DNA of 64,000 nucleotides from Durusdinium trenchii (GCA_963970005.1 CAXAMN010022017.1:393826-457825), one strand, 5' to 3'; shown: positions 1 through 10,780, counted from the stretch's first letter. Numbers and translations are program-made. The notes: generated from the letters alone by a model not told the origin.

Positions 1-29
1 ACTACTACTACTACTACTACTACTACTAG
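1..29. repeat. (ACT)n microsatellite
   Basis: About ten perfect ACT units open the window. The sequence after it, to about 380, is A/T-rich and then holds degenerate copies of a short module built on CCTAGTAGC and CCAGGAGCCCC. Confidence 0.95.
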
Positions 30-280
30 GGCTAGAATACTATGTTGATTCCCTTTATATTTTTGATCCCCGTTGAATATGTTGTTGATTCTATATATAT
101 ATATATATGTGTGTTTTTTTTTTAGATCCCTTACCCGCTGGGGAATTCCTTGTAGCTCTGGGGCTCCCTGTTTATATAATGGGAATATGGATACCCCTGG
201 TTCCTGAGCTCCGCAAAAGCAAGATCCACAGCCCACCCACTCTGAGAATGCTGGCGTTGAAGATCCCTGACCTAAATCCC

Positions 281-385
281 TAGCGCTCCTAGTAGCGATG
301 CCAGGAGCCCCTAGTAGCTTCTTGTTCCTAGTAGTAAGGCCAGGAGCCCCTAGCAGCGTTCGATCGCTCCTAGTCCCTTGGAAAG
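281..385. repeat. CTAGTAG / GCTCC degenerate tandem module
   Basis: Units such as CTCCTAGTAGCGATGCCAGG recur here three to four times. The same vocabulary (CTCCTAGTAGTAA, GTTCATAGCGATGCC) returns at 33190-33365, so this is a dispersed family and not a local array. Confidence 0.6.
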
Positions 386-1075
386 GCGCCAGGTGATCCT
401 TTCCAACCGTCCGCCCTGCCACATGCTTGTTGCACGGCGACATTGTAGGGTTGCGCGATGATGGCTTGCACGTACCAGCAGCACCCAGAATATCTCAGTG
501 CCCAGCGAGACGTGTTGGTGGTCTCAAGCCTTGTAAACAAATATTGGGACTATAATTAGTGTCATCCCAAAATTAAACTTCCAAAGGGAAAACATTCATG
601 CATTTGAAGCGTCCAGTGGGCAACAATGGATGACTCGCTGCTTCCCAACCACTGGTGTTTTTCATGCTCAGCCTATGACCCATCCACGATCTTGCCAGCA
701 GTTCCAAAGCAGTGTTTGATGGAGGTAGGGGTGCCCAGAACCAAAGCAGTGCTATCCGAGGGTGGGGGTGCCCCTGTCATGTGGCATTACAGTCCCTCAT
801 CCACATCGAAACCGCCCGAACCCAGCGGCCGCCCTGGGTCCGTGCACCGCCATTCTCCGAAACGAAGCCGAACTGGCGAGATACCCAAACGCTGCCCTAT
901 AGCTTTGATGTTTGGATTATTTTGGATTCATATACCTACTTAGGCCCTATATAAGCCCTATATCAGAATCCTATAATACCATATGCTGTAGGTAAAAAAA
1001 TACATTATATGGTACCAGTACCCCTAATATGACCCCTTGCCACGGGCTCCGTCTTGGAGTGGGAATGGCCCACAC

Positions 1076-1323
1076 GACTTCCCGGGGGTCGTTTCCCGTG
1101 CCCCGCGTTTCCGGCCGCGCGGCTCGTCCAAGTCCTTTCGCCCGGTGGTGACGAAGTTCATGATGACCGCAGCGAGCAGGTCCTCGAGGCGACCGGTGAG
1201 GGTGGTGAGGGTTTTCGGATCCGACACCGGAAGCTCCGAACGGTGGAGCTCTATAATCCGAACGGTGACGAGACGACGAGACTTGACCGAGATCGTTGCG
1301 AAGCGGTGGGTCATGTTTTCCCA
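1076..1323 (-). CDS. Hypothetical protein, internal exon
   Basis: On the minus strand a strong acceptor (ATCTTGCTGCAG) opens an 82-codon frame that runs to a GT donor near 1075. The peptide starts WENMTHRFATISVKSRRL and contains RLEDLLAAVIMNFVTTGRKD, a helical-looking stretch. About three quarters of third codon positions are G or C and many codons are of the RNY type, which the overlapping plus-strand frames do not show. No family was recognised. The exon must belong to a larger gene whose other exons I could not link with certainty; the minus exons at 2.2 and 3.5 kb are candidates. Confidence 0.5.
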
Positions 1324-2181
1324 CTGCAGCAAGATGTTGCTTTCACCATTTGGACTCAGGTGGGAAGTCCACATAAACTCAGTCCAATTCTGGGGCATAC
1401 CAAGACCCACGGTCGGGATGGTTCGTGGACACCCCGAATCACCTCTTTTCGGAGCTATCGAAACCCCTGGTCCGGGCGTCAAGCATGGGGGGCCTCGGCG
1501 GTTGAAGCCGTGGAGCGCTCTGGGAGGTGCGATGGACCCACGGTGGTGAACATGAAAGGGCCCGAAAGGAAGATGGACTTTCCGAAGACCAGCAGGGGGT
1601 CCCATCGATACTTGGATTTGCTGGAACATGTGGAAAAACATCACGCTATTCCCCCCAATTTGGGGGAGTTGACCCATAGGGAACCTAGCAAATTTACCGT
1701 ATTAAGCAAAAGCAGGTATATAATACGACAGTATATACGTAACCATGTGATCTGTTCGTCCGATCACACCGACTGACAGAAACGTTCCGGACAAAGTGCG
1801 CTTGCGCTGACGCGACAGGCTGAACAAAAATTTGAACGTTGAACCATGATCCCCCTATATCCCACTGAGAATGATCTTCAGATCCCTGTTTTTCCACCAT
1901 GACCAAATGACCAAATGCCAAGCAAGGCATCCGGTAATAGAACATCGGATCCCCATTTCATAGACCATCATTCAACGAGAAATGAGGCCCATTCTACGAC
2001 GAGATCTCGGGCCTTCCACTCTTCTCAGGCTCCACTGGCTGGGGCGCACCACATCACCAGGTGCCTGAGACCTCTCGAACCGTCAAAGAATGGGTTCGGA
2101 ACAACTTTTTCATCTCAGTGCACGAGCCTGCAGGAGCCTGCAGGAGCCAGCCTCCAAAAGTGCTAATGACAGGCCACTCAC

Positions 2182-2269
2182 CTCCTCACGTCGCCTGCCA
2201 CTTGGACCCCGAAGCAACTCCTGCCGCAGTGAACCCATCGCCTGACGGCGGCCGAGGGGCGCCCGAGGT
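2182..2269 (-). CDS. Possible internal exon, hypothetical
   Basis: A minus-strand frame reads LGRPSAAVRRWVHCGRSCFG and ends at a near-perfect donor (GAG then GTGAGTGG) after an acceptor ending TTTGTCAG. Third positions are about 78% GC. A competing plus-strand exon starts only 35 bp away at about 2305 (PCCSCVRRGACELELEEMET, acceptor GATTCCCAG), and both cannot easily be real. No function is suggested. Confidence 0.3.
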
Positions 2270-3108
2270 CTGACAAATCCCCGCCCAGGTAGCTGATTCC
2301 CAGCCGTGCTGCTCCTGCGTGCGGCGTGGCGCATGCGAGCTGGAGCTGGAGGAGATGGAGACCCAGCTATCCAAAGATGCCAATCCACCCAAAGGGTCTG
2401 GGGAGGTCTGGGGGTACTCGGAGGGTCTCCTCTTTTGTTTGACAGACCCAGGCTTCTCCCTCAAAAAGGGGTCCAAAGAGCTTCTCTGAAGGTACGATTG
2501 GACCCAGCCTACACTTGAAAACTGTTTCAAACATGTAAAACTCTCAGAGGGTCTCCAAAGGCCTCACTTGTGCCTATCTGGACCTCCTGGACCCCGAGCA
2601 ACAACATGGAAAAAACACACGCAGCAGTCGTTTGGACACGAATCCCATCTCGAGCCCCTTGGGCCGATCGAAGTTGAAGGTCCAACATCTCCATGATGGG
2701 GAGTTGGATGAATGAACTGAACTTCCAATGAATTTCTTGCAGAAATAGAACCTGGCAGTCATGATCCACCACTGGGTGGGGGTTTAAAATGAGTCATAAC
2801 TGGACTTCCAAGGATCAATGGGCACCTGATCGCGCGTCGAGTTCCTTTGGGGACTTGGACGCCAGATCTCAAATCCAAATGGGTGCAGAAACTCTGTGGT
2901 AGGAGCAAGAAGCTACTAGGAGCGACCGAAGCTTCCGTAAGGGAATCGTTTCACTGGGAATCGTTTGACTGTAGTGCTTGGGCAGGAGATCCCGAGAAGC
3001 AGAACATGCCGTGTCGGTGTTTCTGCACTCCAAATGATGCAGCCGTTCCCGTGCGGCCTCAGACGTTCCCGCAGAGTCTGTGAAGTTGGTGTCCCATTGA
3101 GACCATTT

Positions 3109-3212
3109 CCCATGCACGACCCATCGGACTGGAATATATGCCGCCCCATTGGCCCCCCTGGCATCACCCCTGGCCTGATCGTCATACATGGCAGTCACGT
3201 GGAGTGTATGGG
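3109..3212. mobile_element. Family A palindromic element (copy A1)
   Basis: Imperfect palindrome with CCCATGCACGACCC and GGAGTGTATGGG ends, flanked by TTT on both sides, which is a 3-bp target duplication. Confidence 0.8.
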
Positions 3213-3510
3213 TTTGTCAACCACAAAGAAATCACTGACAGTCATATATGCCAACACTTGGCCAGGGAGAGGGTGGCATGGACCAAAGCCATTTCTGAAG
3301 GTTTGACGTAAGTCGCAGTTCCTTATGTGGAGATGGCCGGGTTGGATCCCAACGTGTGGCAAAAGGATATATAAACATGACAGATATTCACAAACATAAA
3401 GACTGTTTGTATGATCAAACTTATAGATATTAATAAATAGATGTGTAATAGTAATATATATGTTTTTTAGCTACAAAATGGAAGAACAGCAACACTATGT
3501 TCTTTCTTAC

Positions 3511-3593
3511 ATTGCTTTGCACCGCTGCCACTGAAGAACCATGTGTGGTCCTTGAAGAACACGGCGAAGATGCACCATTCCACGGAATAGGAC
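3511..3593 (-). CDS. Hypothetical protein, internal exon
   Basis: Minus-strand exon of 83 nt between an acceptor preceded by C-rich sequence (CCACCGTGCAG) and a strong donor (GTAAGAAAG). It reads SYSVEWCIFAVFFKDHTWFF then SGSGAKQ. Family A copy A2 lies just upstream of the acceptor, inside the inferred intron. A plus-strand frame (EPCVVLEEHGEDAPFHGIG) is also open here with a fair acceptor, so the strand is not certain. No family was recognised. Confidence 0.4.
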
Positions 3594-3654
3594 CTGCACG
3601 GTGGGGGGATCGCCATGAGCCTTTTCCGAAGCGCAAAACCAGCGTTAACCATAT

Positions 3655-3762
3655 CCCAGACGCGACCCATGGGACTGCCATAGGACTGCCGATCAGGCCA
3701 GGGGTGGTGCCAGGGGCATCAATGGGGCGGCATATATTCCAGTCCCATGGGTCGTGCATGGG
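3655..3762. mobile_element. Family A palindromic element (copy A2)
   Basis: Runs from CCCAGACGCGACCC to GGTCGTGCATGGG with TAT directly repeated on both sides. The internal CAGGCCAGGGGTGGTGCC segment marks a subtype shared with the copies at 11.9, 39.6 and 52.2 kb. Confidence 0.85.
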
Positions 3763-4120
3763 TATTGAACCCAAACGCTCCGTGCATGCGTGCGTGGGTG
3801 TGTGTCTGTGTGGCATACCTTCTTTCATCGTGGTGTTTAGGGGCATATATGTTTAACTTTTAACGGTCTACATTCCAGACCTGGAGTGTGCCAATCGGGG
3901 GGGGGTGAACTCCTGGTTTGCAAGTCCAGTCCGTGGAGGAAAGACCAAACATTCGTTTCATTATGCAATAGTTACCTGTCAAAAATGGGCAACATGCACC
4001 CTATAGATGTCTCAAACAGTTTAAAATTTAAAACATACTACTAACAGGTCTCCATTGGGCACCCCTTAGAAGCGCTAGGTATACTCTCAACTACTTGCTG
4101 GGGCCCTCGGTGGCATTTGA

Positions 4121-4330
4121 GACCTCCGAATCGCTCTGTCTGACCGGCCGACCACCCGAGGTGGACCGGCCGACACCGCTTGCGTGGCGAAGCCAAGGGG
4201 CGAATTCACCACGAAGTTCGTGAAGACGATCAACGCCATCGGCAGATACCTCGGGGGTCTCCCTCCCGCCGGACACGGAGACGGGCGGGTCGCGGCCCGG
4301 AGTCGAGAGCGTGACGGGTATGGAGGGTGA
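4121..4330. CDS. Coding-like GC-rich island, strand undecided
   Basis: Both strands keep an open frame with high third-position GC. Plus reads GEFTTKFVKTINAIGRYLGG; minus reads RETPEVSADGVDRLHELRGE. The next 70 codons on the plus strand (4331-4555) contain RMKQLLQFVTEIFRDTGGG. The island is probably exonic, but neither strand has a clearly better splice pair. Confidence 0.35.
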
Positions 4331-4782
4331 CGATCTCGCTGGCGTTGGACCAAAAGATGGGTGTTGAAAAAACGCATGAAGCAGCTTCTTCAGTTCGTGA
4401 CCGAAATATTTAGGGACACCGGGGGCGGCCTCACCGAAGCAACGATCTCGGACTTGGAAGAACCGGGAGTTTCTGATTCATTTGACCAAAGTCTACAGGA
4501 CAACACATCCCGCCCAAACGCTCCCAACAGCCCGACAGGTCCCTCAAAAGCTTAGGGATTGGTTCGAGTCCCGACCCCTCGAAAGGATTCGGGTACGGCC
4601 CCTACTGAGGCTCCAGGGTCGCGTCGGGGTGGATGATCCATAGACATTCTGTTGAGCCATGACCTTTGGAAGCTCTTCTTGGTCATGACCCCACGAAAGA
4701 ACACCATGACGGTCATGGACCATGTGGTTCTTGACCTCATCCCGAAGACGTTGCTGGCCTCTAGTTGAGATCCTGTCTGCAG

Positions 4783-5317
4783 AATGGGTGGATGGAGCTG
4801 TGCTCTTGAAAGAGATCAACTTCGACCACTACGTCCGGTGCGAACCGGCCCCGGATGGAGTTTTCGCACGTGGGGCCGAGTCGTCGCCAGGTGGGAAGGG
4901 GTCACCTTGCTTGTTTGCCGAGACGCTAGGGATCACTGGAGATAGACCCGGGTTCGGGGTGGCCTCTCTTGCAGTCCCAGTCCCAGTCCGACGTGTCTAA
5001 GTCGGTCATGGTCTCAGTTCCGCACATGTGAAAGTCCATTCACTCTGCCAAGCGTCAAGTCCTTGGGGACGTTCTTCTCCTTCACCTTGCGTGATTCAAG
5101 AACGGCTGTGGGTCCAAAAACCCACAAAAAAAACACACACAACGTTTTTCCCTCATCCTCAGTGACTGAGCACCGAGAAGTTCTCGCGCTATGCCATGCA
5201 GCAGATGCCGTGTACCAACATTCCACCAGGGGGAAAGCTTCCGCTCGCGACATGGAGGGCCAAACAAAGACTGAGGGGTGCCATGATGAAAGCCTCCAGC
5301 TGCAACCCGAAGGCCTG
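4783..5317 (+). CDS. Two-exon fragment of a hypothetical gene
   Basis: Exon 1 (4783-4890) follows an acceptor CCTGTCTGCAG and reads VDGAVLLKEINFDHYVRCEP; its donor (CCAG then GTGGGA) leaves phase 1. Exon 2 starts at 5163 after a very strong acceptor (TTTTTCCCTCATCCTCAG) that needs phase 1, and reads TEHREVLALCHAADAVYQHS. The matching phase supports joining them. The donor of exon 2 is uncertain: GTGAAC after 5317, or GTCCTT near 5419, because the frame stays open to there (DFPIGPTAFAQKPFGMGFW). No family was recognised. Confidence 0.45.
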
Positions 5318-5603
5318 GTGAACGGGAACACCACCGATCGGCGCACCTTTTTCGTCGATTTCCCGATCGGCCCAACTGCCTTCGCTCAAAAGCCGTTTGG
5401 GATGGGTTTTTGGAAGGTCCTTTGGACACCTAACCACAGTGCATTGAGAGTAGTTGGCACAAGCTACGCCAAATTTGGTATATCATTACTTATATCTATT
5501 GGTAGACCCCCATCTATCAAGGTCATCTTGGGGTGCAATATCGAACCTTCGAAACCACTGCAAAATATGCTCCCAAACCCCACTTCCCCCCCCCCTCCTG
5601 CAC

Positions 5604-5756
5604 CTCGCCCCTCCATTCTGCGTTGACCCGAACCCAGTCACCGGCTGCTTCGTGGTGACCTCCGTTTGGATCGACGCGCGGTTGGGCTTGTGGATCGTCT
5701 CCTCGGAACCTCGGCGGGCGCCGAGTCGCGACCGTCCCGACCGTCCCGACACGCAC
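5604..5756 (-). CDS. Hypothetical protein, internal exon
   Basis: A minus-strand exon between a strong acceptor (CCCCGCTTCACAG) and a GTGCAG donor. The peptide includes GSEETIHKPNRASIQTEVTT, and third positions are about 80% GC. The plus strand is also open with a perfect GTGAGT donor at 5773 but gives an arginine/leucine-rich peptide, as antisense frames of coding DNA often do, so minus is preferred. Confidence 0.4.
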
Positions 5757-5965
5757 CTGTGAAGCGGGGACTGGGGGTGAGTTGAAGAAGGTTCAAGTGT
5801 CCATATTTATCATATTTGTATACCTGGATCTTCCAACTATTCAAAATGTCTGCCTTTTGGCTGAATTTTATGGATTTGTCATAGTTGGAGGATCCAAGTA
5901 TATCATTGGCCGATAAATCTCAAGTGTTTGGACATGTTTGGACCATTGGATGTGATTGGGCATAG

Positions 5966-6412
5966 GGCAACCGGAAGGACAGCAAGAGTTGAACATATTC
6001 TCGACCCACTGTAGTAAGCAAAACATGTGGGTTACCTCAAGGATGGACAAGAAACTTACGCGCTGCCCACGCGAAGCCATGCATGTAAGTATTCTATGGA
6101 ACGACTTAAATTCTAACCAAAGCTGTTTCATGCAGTGCTCACATGAAATGCGAATTGCAAAACATGCTGTTGTTGAACTGTCGATCAAAAAAGGTCCTTG
6201 CTACTGAACGCAAACATGACCGGAGTGCATTGCATGACCCCAGAAAGTCACTAAAGCCTGGTCCTTCAAATTTATACCTTATACCTGGTAAAGGAGAGGA
6301 CGAAAACCAGCGAGAGACCAATATGGTAGTGCAAGACTGGGAGGAAATTGTAGCAGAGCACTTATTGTTGAATGCCTGTAGCTTTCGTGGAGCTTGTATC
6401 AACGCGGAGTAG
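5966..6412 (+). CDS. Hypothetical protein, last three exons with stop
   Basis: Exon a (5966 or 5983 to 6084) contains NIFSTHCSKQNMWVTSRMDK and ends at a perfect GTAAGTATTC donor. A 51-nt intron ends GTTTCATGCAG. Exon b (6136-6193) reads CSHEMRIAKHAVVELSIKK and leaves phase 1 before GTCCTT. Exon c (6294-6412) needs phase 1, continues EDENQRETNMVVQDWEEIVA and finishes ACSFRGACINAE then TAG. Phase is kept across all three, which is good support. The function is unknown. The end of exon c is repeated downstream in the tandem array at 6356-6913. Confidence 0.5.
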
Positions 6413-6913
6413 ATCAAGATCGGAGCACAGCACGAAGTGTTGAATGTTTTAGGTTTTCTCGATTCTCCTGGTGCGGTGCTCTCTGGAGCATCCCTGTTTG
6501 GTGGTCTATTTGAGAACCCGTGTAAAAATAAACATCAATGAAGACCAGGAGAAGGATGCCCGAAGGGTTGTTTCTTGTTGTTTTGAATTGTGTTTCGGGC
6601 ATCGTGCATCAATGCGAAGCCGAGAAAAAAAAGGAGAGCACTCATTCTTGAATGGTTGTAGTTTTCGTCGAGCTGGTATCACTGCGACGTAGATGAAGAT
6701 CGGAGCACAGCATGAAGTGTTGAATGTTATTAGCTTTCTTGATTTGCCTGGTGCGCCGCCTTCTGGAGCGTCCCTGGTTGGTGTTTTTACTTGAGAATCC
6801 GTGCAAAAAATAAACGTCAGTGAACACCAGGAGAATGATGCCCGAAAGAGATACATAATGAATGCCCGAAGGACATCCTTTCTGTTGCTGTGGTAAATGT
6901 TTTGGGCATCGTG
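6356..6913 (+). repeat. Two-unit ~280-bp tandem repeat carrying a last exon
   Basis: Unit 1 (6356-6606) and unit 2 (6636-6913) are about 80% identical by eye. Each starts at GAGCA, encodes the same C-terminal peptide with its stop (EHLLLNACSFRGACINAE against EHSFLNGCSFRRAGITAT), and ends at TTTCGGGCATCGTG or TTTTGGGCATCGTG. Unit 1 is the end of the gene at 5966-6412; unit 2 is a partial copy of that exon and its 3' flank. Confidence 0.8.
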
Positions 6914-7302
6914 TTGGACGCTTCCGCGTGTCCCGCCTTGAGTTCACACTTGCCCAACTGGACATACTGACATCGTTCACTCCCAGAGCGTTCACTCTTT
7001 GTTGCTTGGTCCTTCTTGGTATGATCAGAGCTACACAGTCCCTATGCCCTACTCAGGACTAGAAAAGTTATCTCCAAACGCCTTCATGATAGCTACCCGG
7101 TGTCATTTACATCACTTGCATCACCAAACCACTTTTTCGATGCTTTCCTGACCCTACTTTTGAACGCTCTCCCCCACCAGGCTCAAGGTTCGACCTCCCA
7201 AAAGTGGCCTCTGCACGACCACCCCCCCCCACACACCCTTTATTCACTTCGTTCACCCTAAAAACTCAAGCCTTGCCTATCGGCTGGCTTTCGTGATAAT
7301 TA

Positions 7303-7728
7303 TTGAATATACTGTATGTGTTCTATACATATATATATATAGACATATATAAAAGCTCGAGTCAAATGAGGCCCATTCCTGACCCATGGGGAATGGGTAA
7401 TTACCAGGATCATACACGTCCAGCGTCCAACGAGTTCTTCCCTGACGACGAACGCATCTTCACACCGCTCGATCCGATGATCCTTTTGCATGTTTTTGCC
7501 CTTCCAATCTCCTATCTCCGCTCCTGCCCACCACTATCCCATGCGTACCCTCATCCCACAACCTCGCCAACTCATCGCCCTCCCGGATTGTGTTTCGATG
7601 CCAACCGCGACCCGTGTTCGCGTTCGCCCACGGGGGTTTTGGAAACCGAAGTTTTTGGAGCCCGGATCCGGGGCGAATTGCACGGGTTGAGTTTTCCCGA
7701 AGAACCTTTGTTTTTTTACATATTATAG
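7303..7728 (+). CDS. Open frame, 141 codons, hypothetical
   Basis: The frame contains PASNEFFPDDERIFTPLDPM and PGLCFDANRDPCSRSPTGVL, with fair composition and third-position GC near 60%. No good acceptor precedes it and the N-terminal part is A/T-rich, so it may be a chance frame or an exon with a hidden boundary. The minus strand is open over 7460-7700 as well. Confidence 0.25.
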   Translation: MNILYVFYTYIYIDIYKSSSQMRPIPDPWGMGNYQDHTRPASNEFFPDDERIFTPLDPMILLHVFALPISYLRSCPPLSHAYPHPTTSPTHRPPGLCFDANRDPCSRSPTGVLETEVFGARIRGELHGLSFPEEPLFFYIL

Positions 7729-7885
7729 GTGTTTTGTGGGACCACAACAGCTTAATTGTTCAACTCGTGATCCTATTTCAACCCCCCAGGGGGGCTTTTA
7801 TAACCCAGTGAGGCCAACGTGCCGCCGAGTGGCCATTGCCTTGGACGGACCCGAGATGTTTGACGGCTCACTCCATGGAATACCC

Positions 7886-7905
7886 AAACACTCCATGTAT
7901 TGCCG
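7886..7905. mobile_element. Family A end fragment
   Basis: CCCAAACACTCCATGTATTG matches the left end of family A; no right end is near. Confidence 0.6.
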
Positions 7906-8603
7906 AACTACCTTGCGGCGGTTTCAGTGGTACGTCAAGAGGACTTTTGTGCGGATTCTCATGTTTCGCATCCATAGATCGAATCGACTGTCGCATGGTT
8001 GTGGCACATCATGTACATCGCCAAAGCCCACGAAGAACATCCTCCAGCACCACCCATTTCGGGTGGTTTTCGAAGGGGCAAGACCTAGTCAGGCGGGCCT
8101 ATAAATCCAAACAAACAAACTGTTGGCATCAGCGAAGCAATGGAAACTCCTGTTCAAGTCACCTACTATAGACAAACAATGTTTGAAATAGTCTTGGAGC
8201 TTCCAGGGTACAAACAACGTGAGCTGTGCCATGAACTTGAACCACGGCGGAACTTGTGAGGCCTCCACTTCCAAAATCATCGTTTTGCAACATCCGCCTC
8301 TCCCATACTCTAATGTGCTACAGCCACCTGCCTTTTTTTGGCCACCCAAAATCATCGTTCTCTTTCAGTTCGTCCTCTGTCCCAAGTCGAGTGAAACACA
8401 TTTCGTCCGCCAAAGTCATCCTGTTTCGTCCGTTCGGCCAGGCCACTCTGGATCTCATAGTCTTCATTCCCAAAGCCCATGATCACCCCCGCCGCCGCCA
8501 CACGCGGATGCAGGCTATTTTGTACCTCAGTCTGGTCCTGTCTGGTCCCCCGATCGGGCCGGAGGTTTCTTCAGATCGTGCGATCTCCAGAAGTCAAGCT
8601 TTA

Positions 8604-8699
8604 CCCAAACACTCCATGTATGTCATAGATGCATACATTGACCCCCACAACCACCCCTGGCCTGATCGGCAGTCCCACGTCCCATTAGTCGTGTCTGGG
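8604..8699. mobile_element. Family A palindromic element (copy A3)
   Basis: CCCAAACACTCC to CGTGTCTGGG, flanked by TTA on both sides. Confidence 0.85.
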
Positions 8700-9020
8700 T
8701 TAGGGAAATTGAAGCTATGTCGGAGATCGAAGGTATATAGTTGGACCCACTAACCCACCACCCTTTTTCACTGCGGGCCTACTTCTGAGACGCGATGATG
8801 CTCTTGCTCCATTTGGGGAGGCAAGGAGGTCCATCAAGGAGGCCCAGTTGCATCACAAGAACTGTGGAGCATGATTTGCTTCACTGGGTACCTGCCTTGC
8901 ACCGAGCACGCTCTTTTTTGGGGGGGTGGCTCAATGGGCTTCAGGCAGAAGTGTTCCCTACAACAAACTCTCCAACATAAACCCAGTGGTGCATCCCAGT
9001 TACCACTATAATGTAATATA

Positions 9021-9110
9021 CCAGCACCACCCAAAGGGTGGCTTTAGAATGGTTTAGACCCCCCTGACCATGCATTGTTCATCTAATAACCACCCTTTGG
9101 GTGGTGCTGG
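9021..9110. mobile_element. Family B palindromic element (copy B1)
   Basis: CCAGCACCACCCAAAGGGTG at the left is the reverse complement of the right end, and TA flanks both sides. This is the clearest copy of the B subtype with CACCCAAAGGGTG; related half copies lie at 8045, 28370, 50890 and 57125. Confidence 0.9.
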
Positions 9111-9676
9111 TAGGGAACCAGTCAGGGTTTCTAGGTCTATGGTTCTAGCCTTTGGAACAAGAGGTGGTAGCTGGATGCACCCTTCAACGGTCTAGCCCGT
9201 GAGACTCAGACACACCCCGTCACAAAGAAGTATATAAACCCTAGCCTTCCAAGACCTTGAAAACAAAGGTTGGCCTGGTGTTCTGGTGTTGTAGTGTAAA
9301 TTCCCTAGTAAAACAATGGCAGTACATCAATGGTTGTTGGAAGCCTATGGTATATTAACAGTATGCAACACTCGAATCTTTGCATGATGTTGGATGACCC
9401 TCACCGTGTGAATCATCCCTCCAAAAGGGTATTTGAGCGGATTCTTGAAGTTAAACCTACCAGCATCCTCCAACAGGTCATCAATTGAGAATCGAGACCT
9501 CCAGGGCCCAGAAAGGTTGACCTGATGTTGTAGCGCAAACCCCTTACTAAAACAATGGGTTGTTCGGTAAATAAGAGGAAAACATCACGGCAATGGTTGT
9601 TGGAAGCCGGCTGGGCCTCTAGAGGAAACCTCGTCGGATCGACCGTTTTTCTTGGATGTCTCCATGGCACGCCCAG

Positions 9677-9960
9677 GTACATCGACCGACCGTCTCCGAG
9701 TTCGCGCCGTTCGTCCGCGCCAAAGCCGCGAGTACGCCGACCGCCCAGCCGCGCTCGGGGCGGCCCAACCACCCACGCACCGCGCCCCGACTCCGGGGGA
9801 CTGCGTGGTGAAACTGGAAGAGCTCGCCGGCGTCCGACAGGCGCGTCATGCGCGACAGCGCCGTCGCGTCTGCGGCCGCACGTCGTGCGGGGCGACGGGT
9901 TCCGAAGACCGGGACCCGTGGACCGTTGGTTCCGCAGCCCTCCACAGGCGTATGTTTTCG
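9677..9960. CDS. GC-rich exon-like island, strand undecided
   Basis: On the plus strand a strong acceptor (CTCCATGGCACGCCCAG) opens a frame containing GDCVVKLEELAGVRQARHAR. On the minus strand a frame contains SRMTRLSDAGELFQFHHAVP and AVGVLAALARTNGANSETVG with third-position GC near 80%. Both stay open for 60-90 codons. The island is very probably exonic; only transcript data can settle its strand. Confidence 0.4.
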
Positions 9961-10249
9961 AGGTCGGTGTTTGTAGGCGGGGTCGGGCTTAAGTCGAAAC
10001 CCGTCCATGGTGGCCTGCAATCATAGTGCTTCGCCATGCTTTGACGGACAAACAGTTTGCCTGAATAAAGGCCGCAAATCAAACTGGCGATTTGTGTTCC
10101 ACGTGAGCCGTGTTTTGCGAACAAGTGCCCCAACCACACTGCTGAGTTGCCGACGCTGGGGGGGGTTTCGCCGAGGGGCTTCGCGAGGCGCAAATGCGAG
10201 GCGCAACACGCAACACCAGAGGCTTCGCAAATTTTACAACCTTTCATAC

Positions 10250-10347
10250 GCCATACACTCCATGTATGCCGCATGCCATATATGCCTATAGATTGGGGTG
10301 GTTTGGGGGGGTCAATGTAGGCATATATTCCATACATGGAGCATGGG
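10250..10347. mobile_element. Family A palindromic element (copy A4)
   Basis: CCATACACTCCATGTATGCC pairs with ATACATGGAGCATGGG across an internal GGGGTGGTTTGGGGGGGTCA. The target duplication is unclear here. Confidence 0.8.
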
Positions 10348-10514
10348 TAATCATACGCTCTAAGTTGACCTTCGCGACTTGGCTCCGCCTGTGAAATCGC
10401 CTGCGCCAGAGGCTTCGCGAGCCTGAAGCCCACACATATTGGATCACACAAATGCCTTCGCAAACGTTACGTGAATTACAGTCTATAATCTTCAATTTAA
10501 CAAACGCTACTTAC

Positions 10515-10780
10515 TCACACGACCCCAATCCTAGCCAACAAAGGTTAAAGGACCCTTTAGACTATCCTATGGGCAGCCCAGGTTACGGGTCCTCTAAGGT
10601 CAATATATAAGTCACTTAACCTCTCTTGGTTAGTGGAGGGGCTTTCAGGGATCCTCTCGCCGCCCACGGAGTACAGTACCCGTACACACACGACCCCGCC
10701 ACCCCGGACGTCCGGACGTTCGCTCAAGTGCTCGTGCTCGTCCCCTTCTTCCGATCTGACGTTGTCGCTCGAGCTGACCC
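10515..10780 (-). CDS. Hypothetical protein, last exons around a D element
   Basis: The main exon (10621-10780) follows an excellent acceptor (CCGTTTTCTTCCACGTTTCAG) and reads GVSSSDNVRSEEGDEHEHLS then VVCVRVLYSVGGERIPESPS; GC3 is about 70%. Its donor (AGAGAG then GTTAAG) lies inside the terminal repeat of element D1, and the acceptor CTAG lies just past the other end, giving a 90-nt intron made almost wholly of the element. Joining in phase gives a five-codon tail and a TGA at 10515-10517. An alternative strong donor GTGAGTAAG overlaps that stop, so the gene may continue. No family was recognised. Confidence 0.5.
10535..10629. mobile_element. Family D palindromic element (copy D1)
   Basis: CCAACAAAGGTTAAAGGACC pairs with the right end CACTTAACCTCTCTTGG. 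Both terminal repeats contain AG/GT. Confidence 0.85.

Larger units (their letters stand above)
1..1075. other. No convincing gene; weak coding-like patch near 790-890
   Basis: The stretch holds the ACT repeat, the CTAGTAG module and A/T-rich spacer. At 790-890 the composition rises to coding-like GC, and reading frames on both strands stay open for about 35 codons, but no splice pair fits well. Confidence 0.5.

Noticed and set aside
4545..4575. GGTTCGAGTCC, a perfect tRNA B-box
   Set aside because: The five bases before and after the loop do not pair, and no A-box or acceptor stem is found upstream, so there is no tRNA.
5638..5776. Plus exon with perfect GTGAGT donor
   Set aside because: The peptide is arginine/leucine-rich with lower third-position GC than the minus frame over the same DNA, which also has a strong acceptor; kept only as an alternative.
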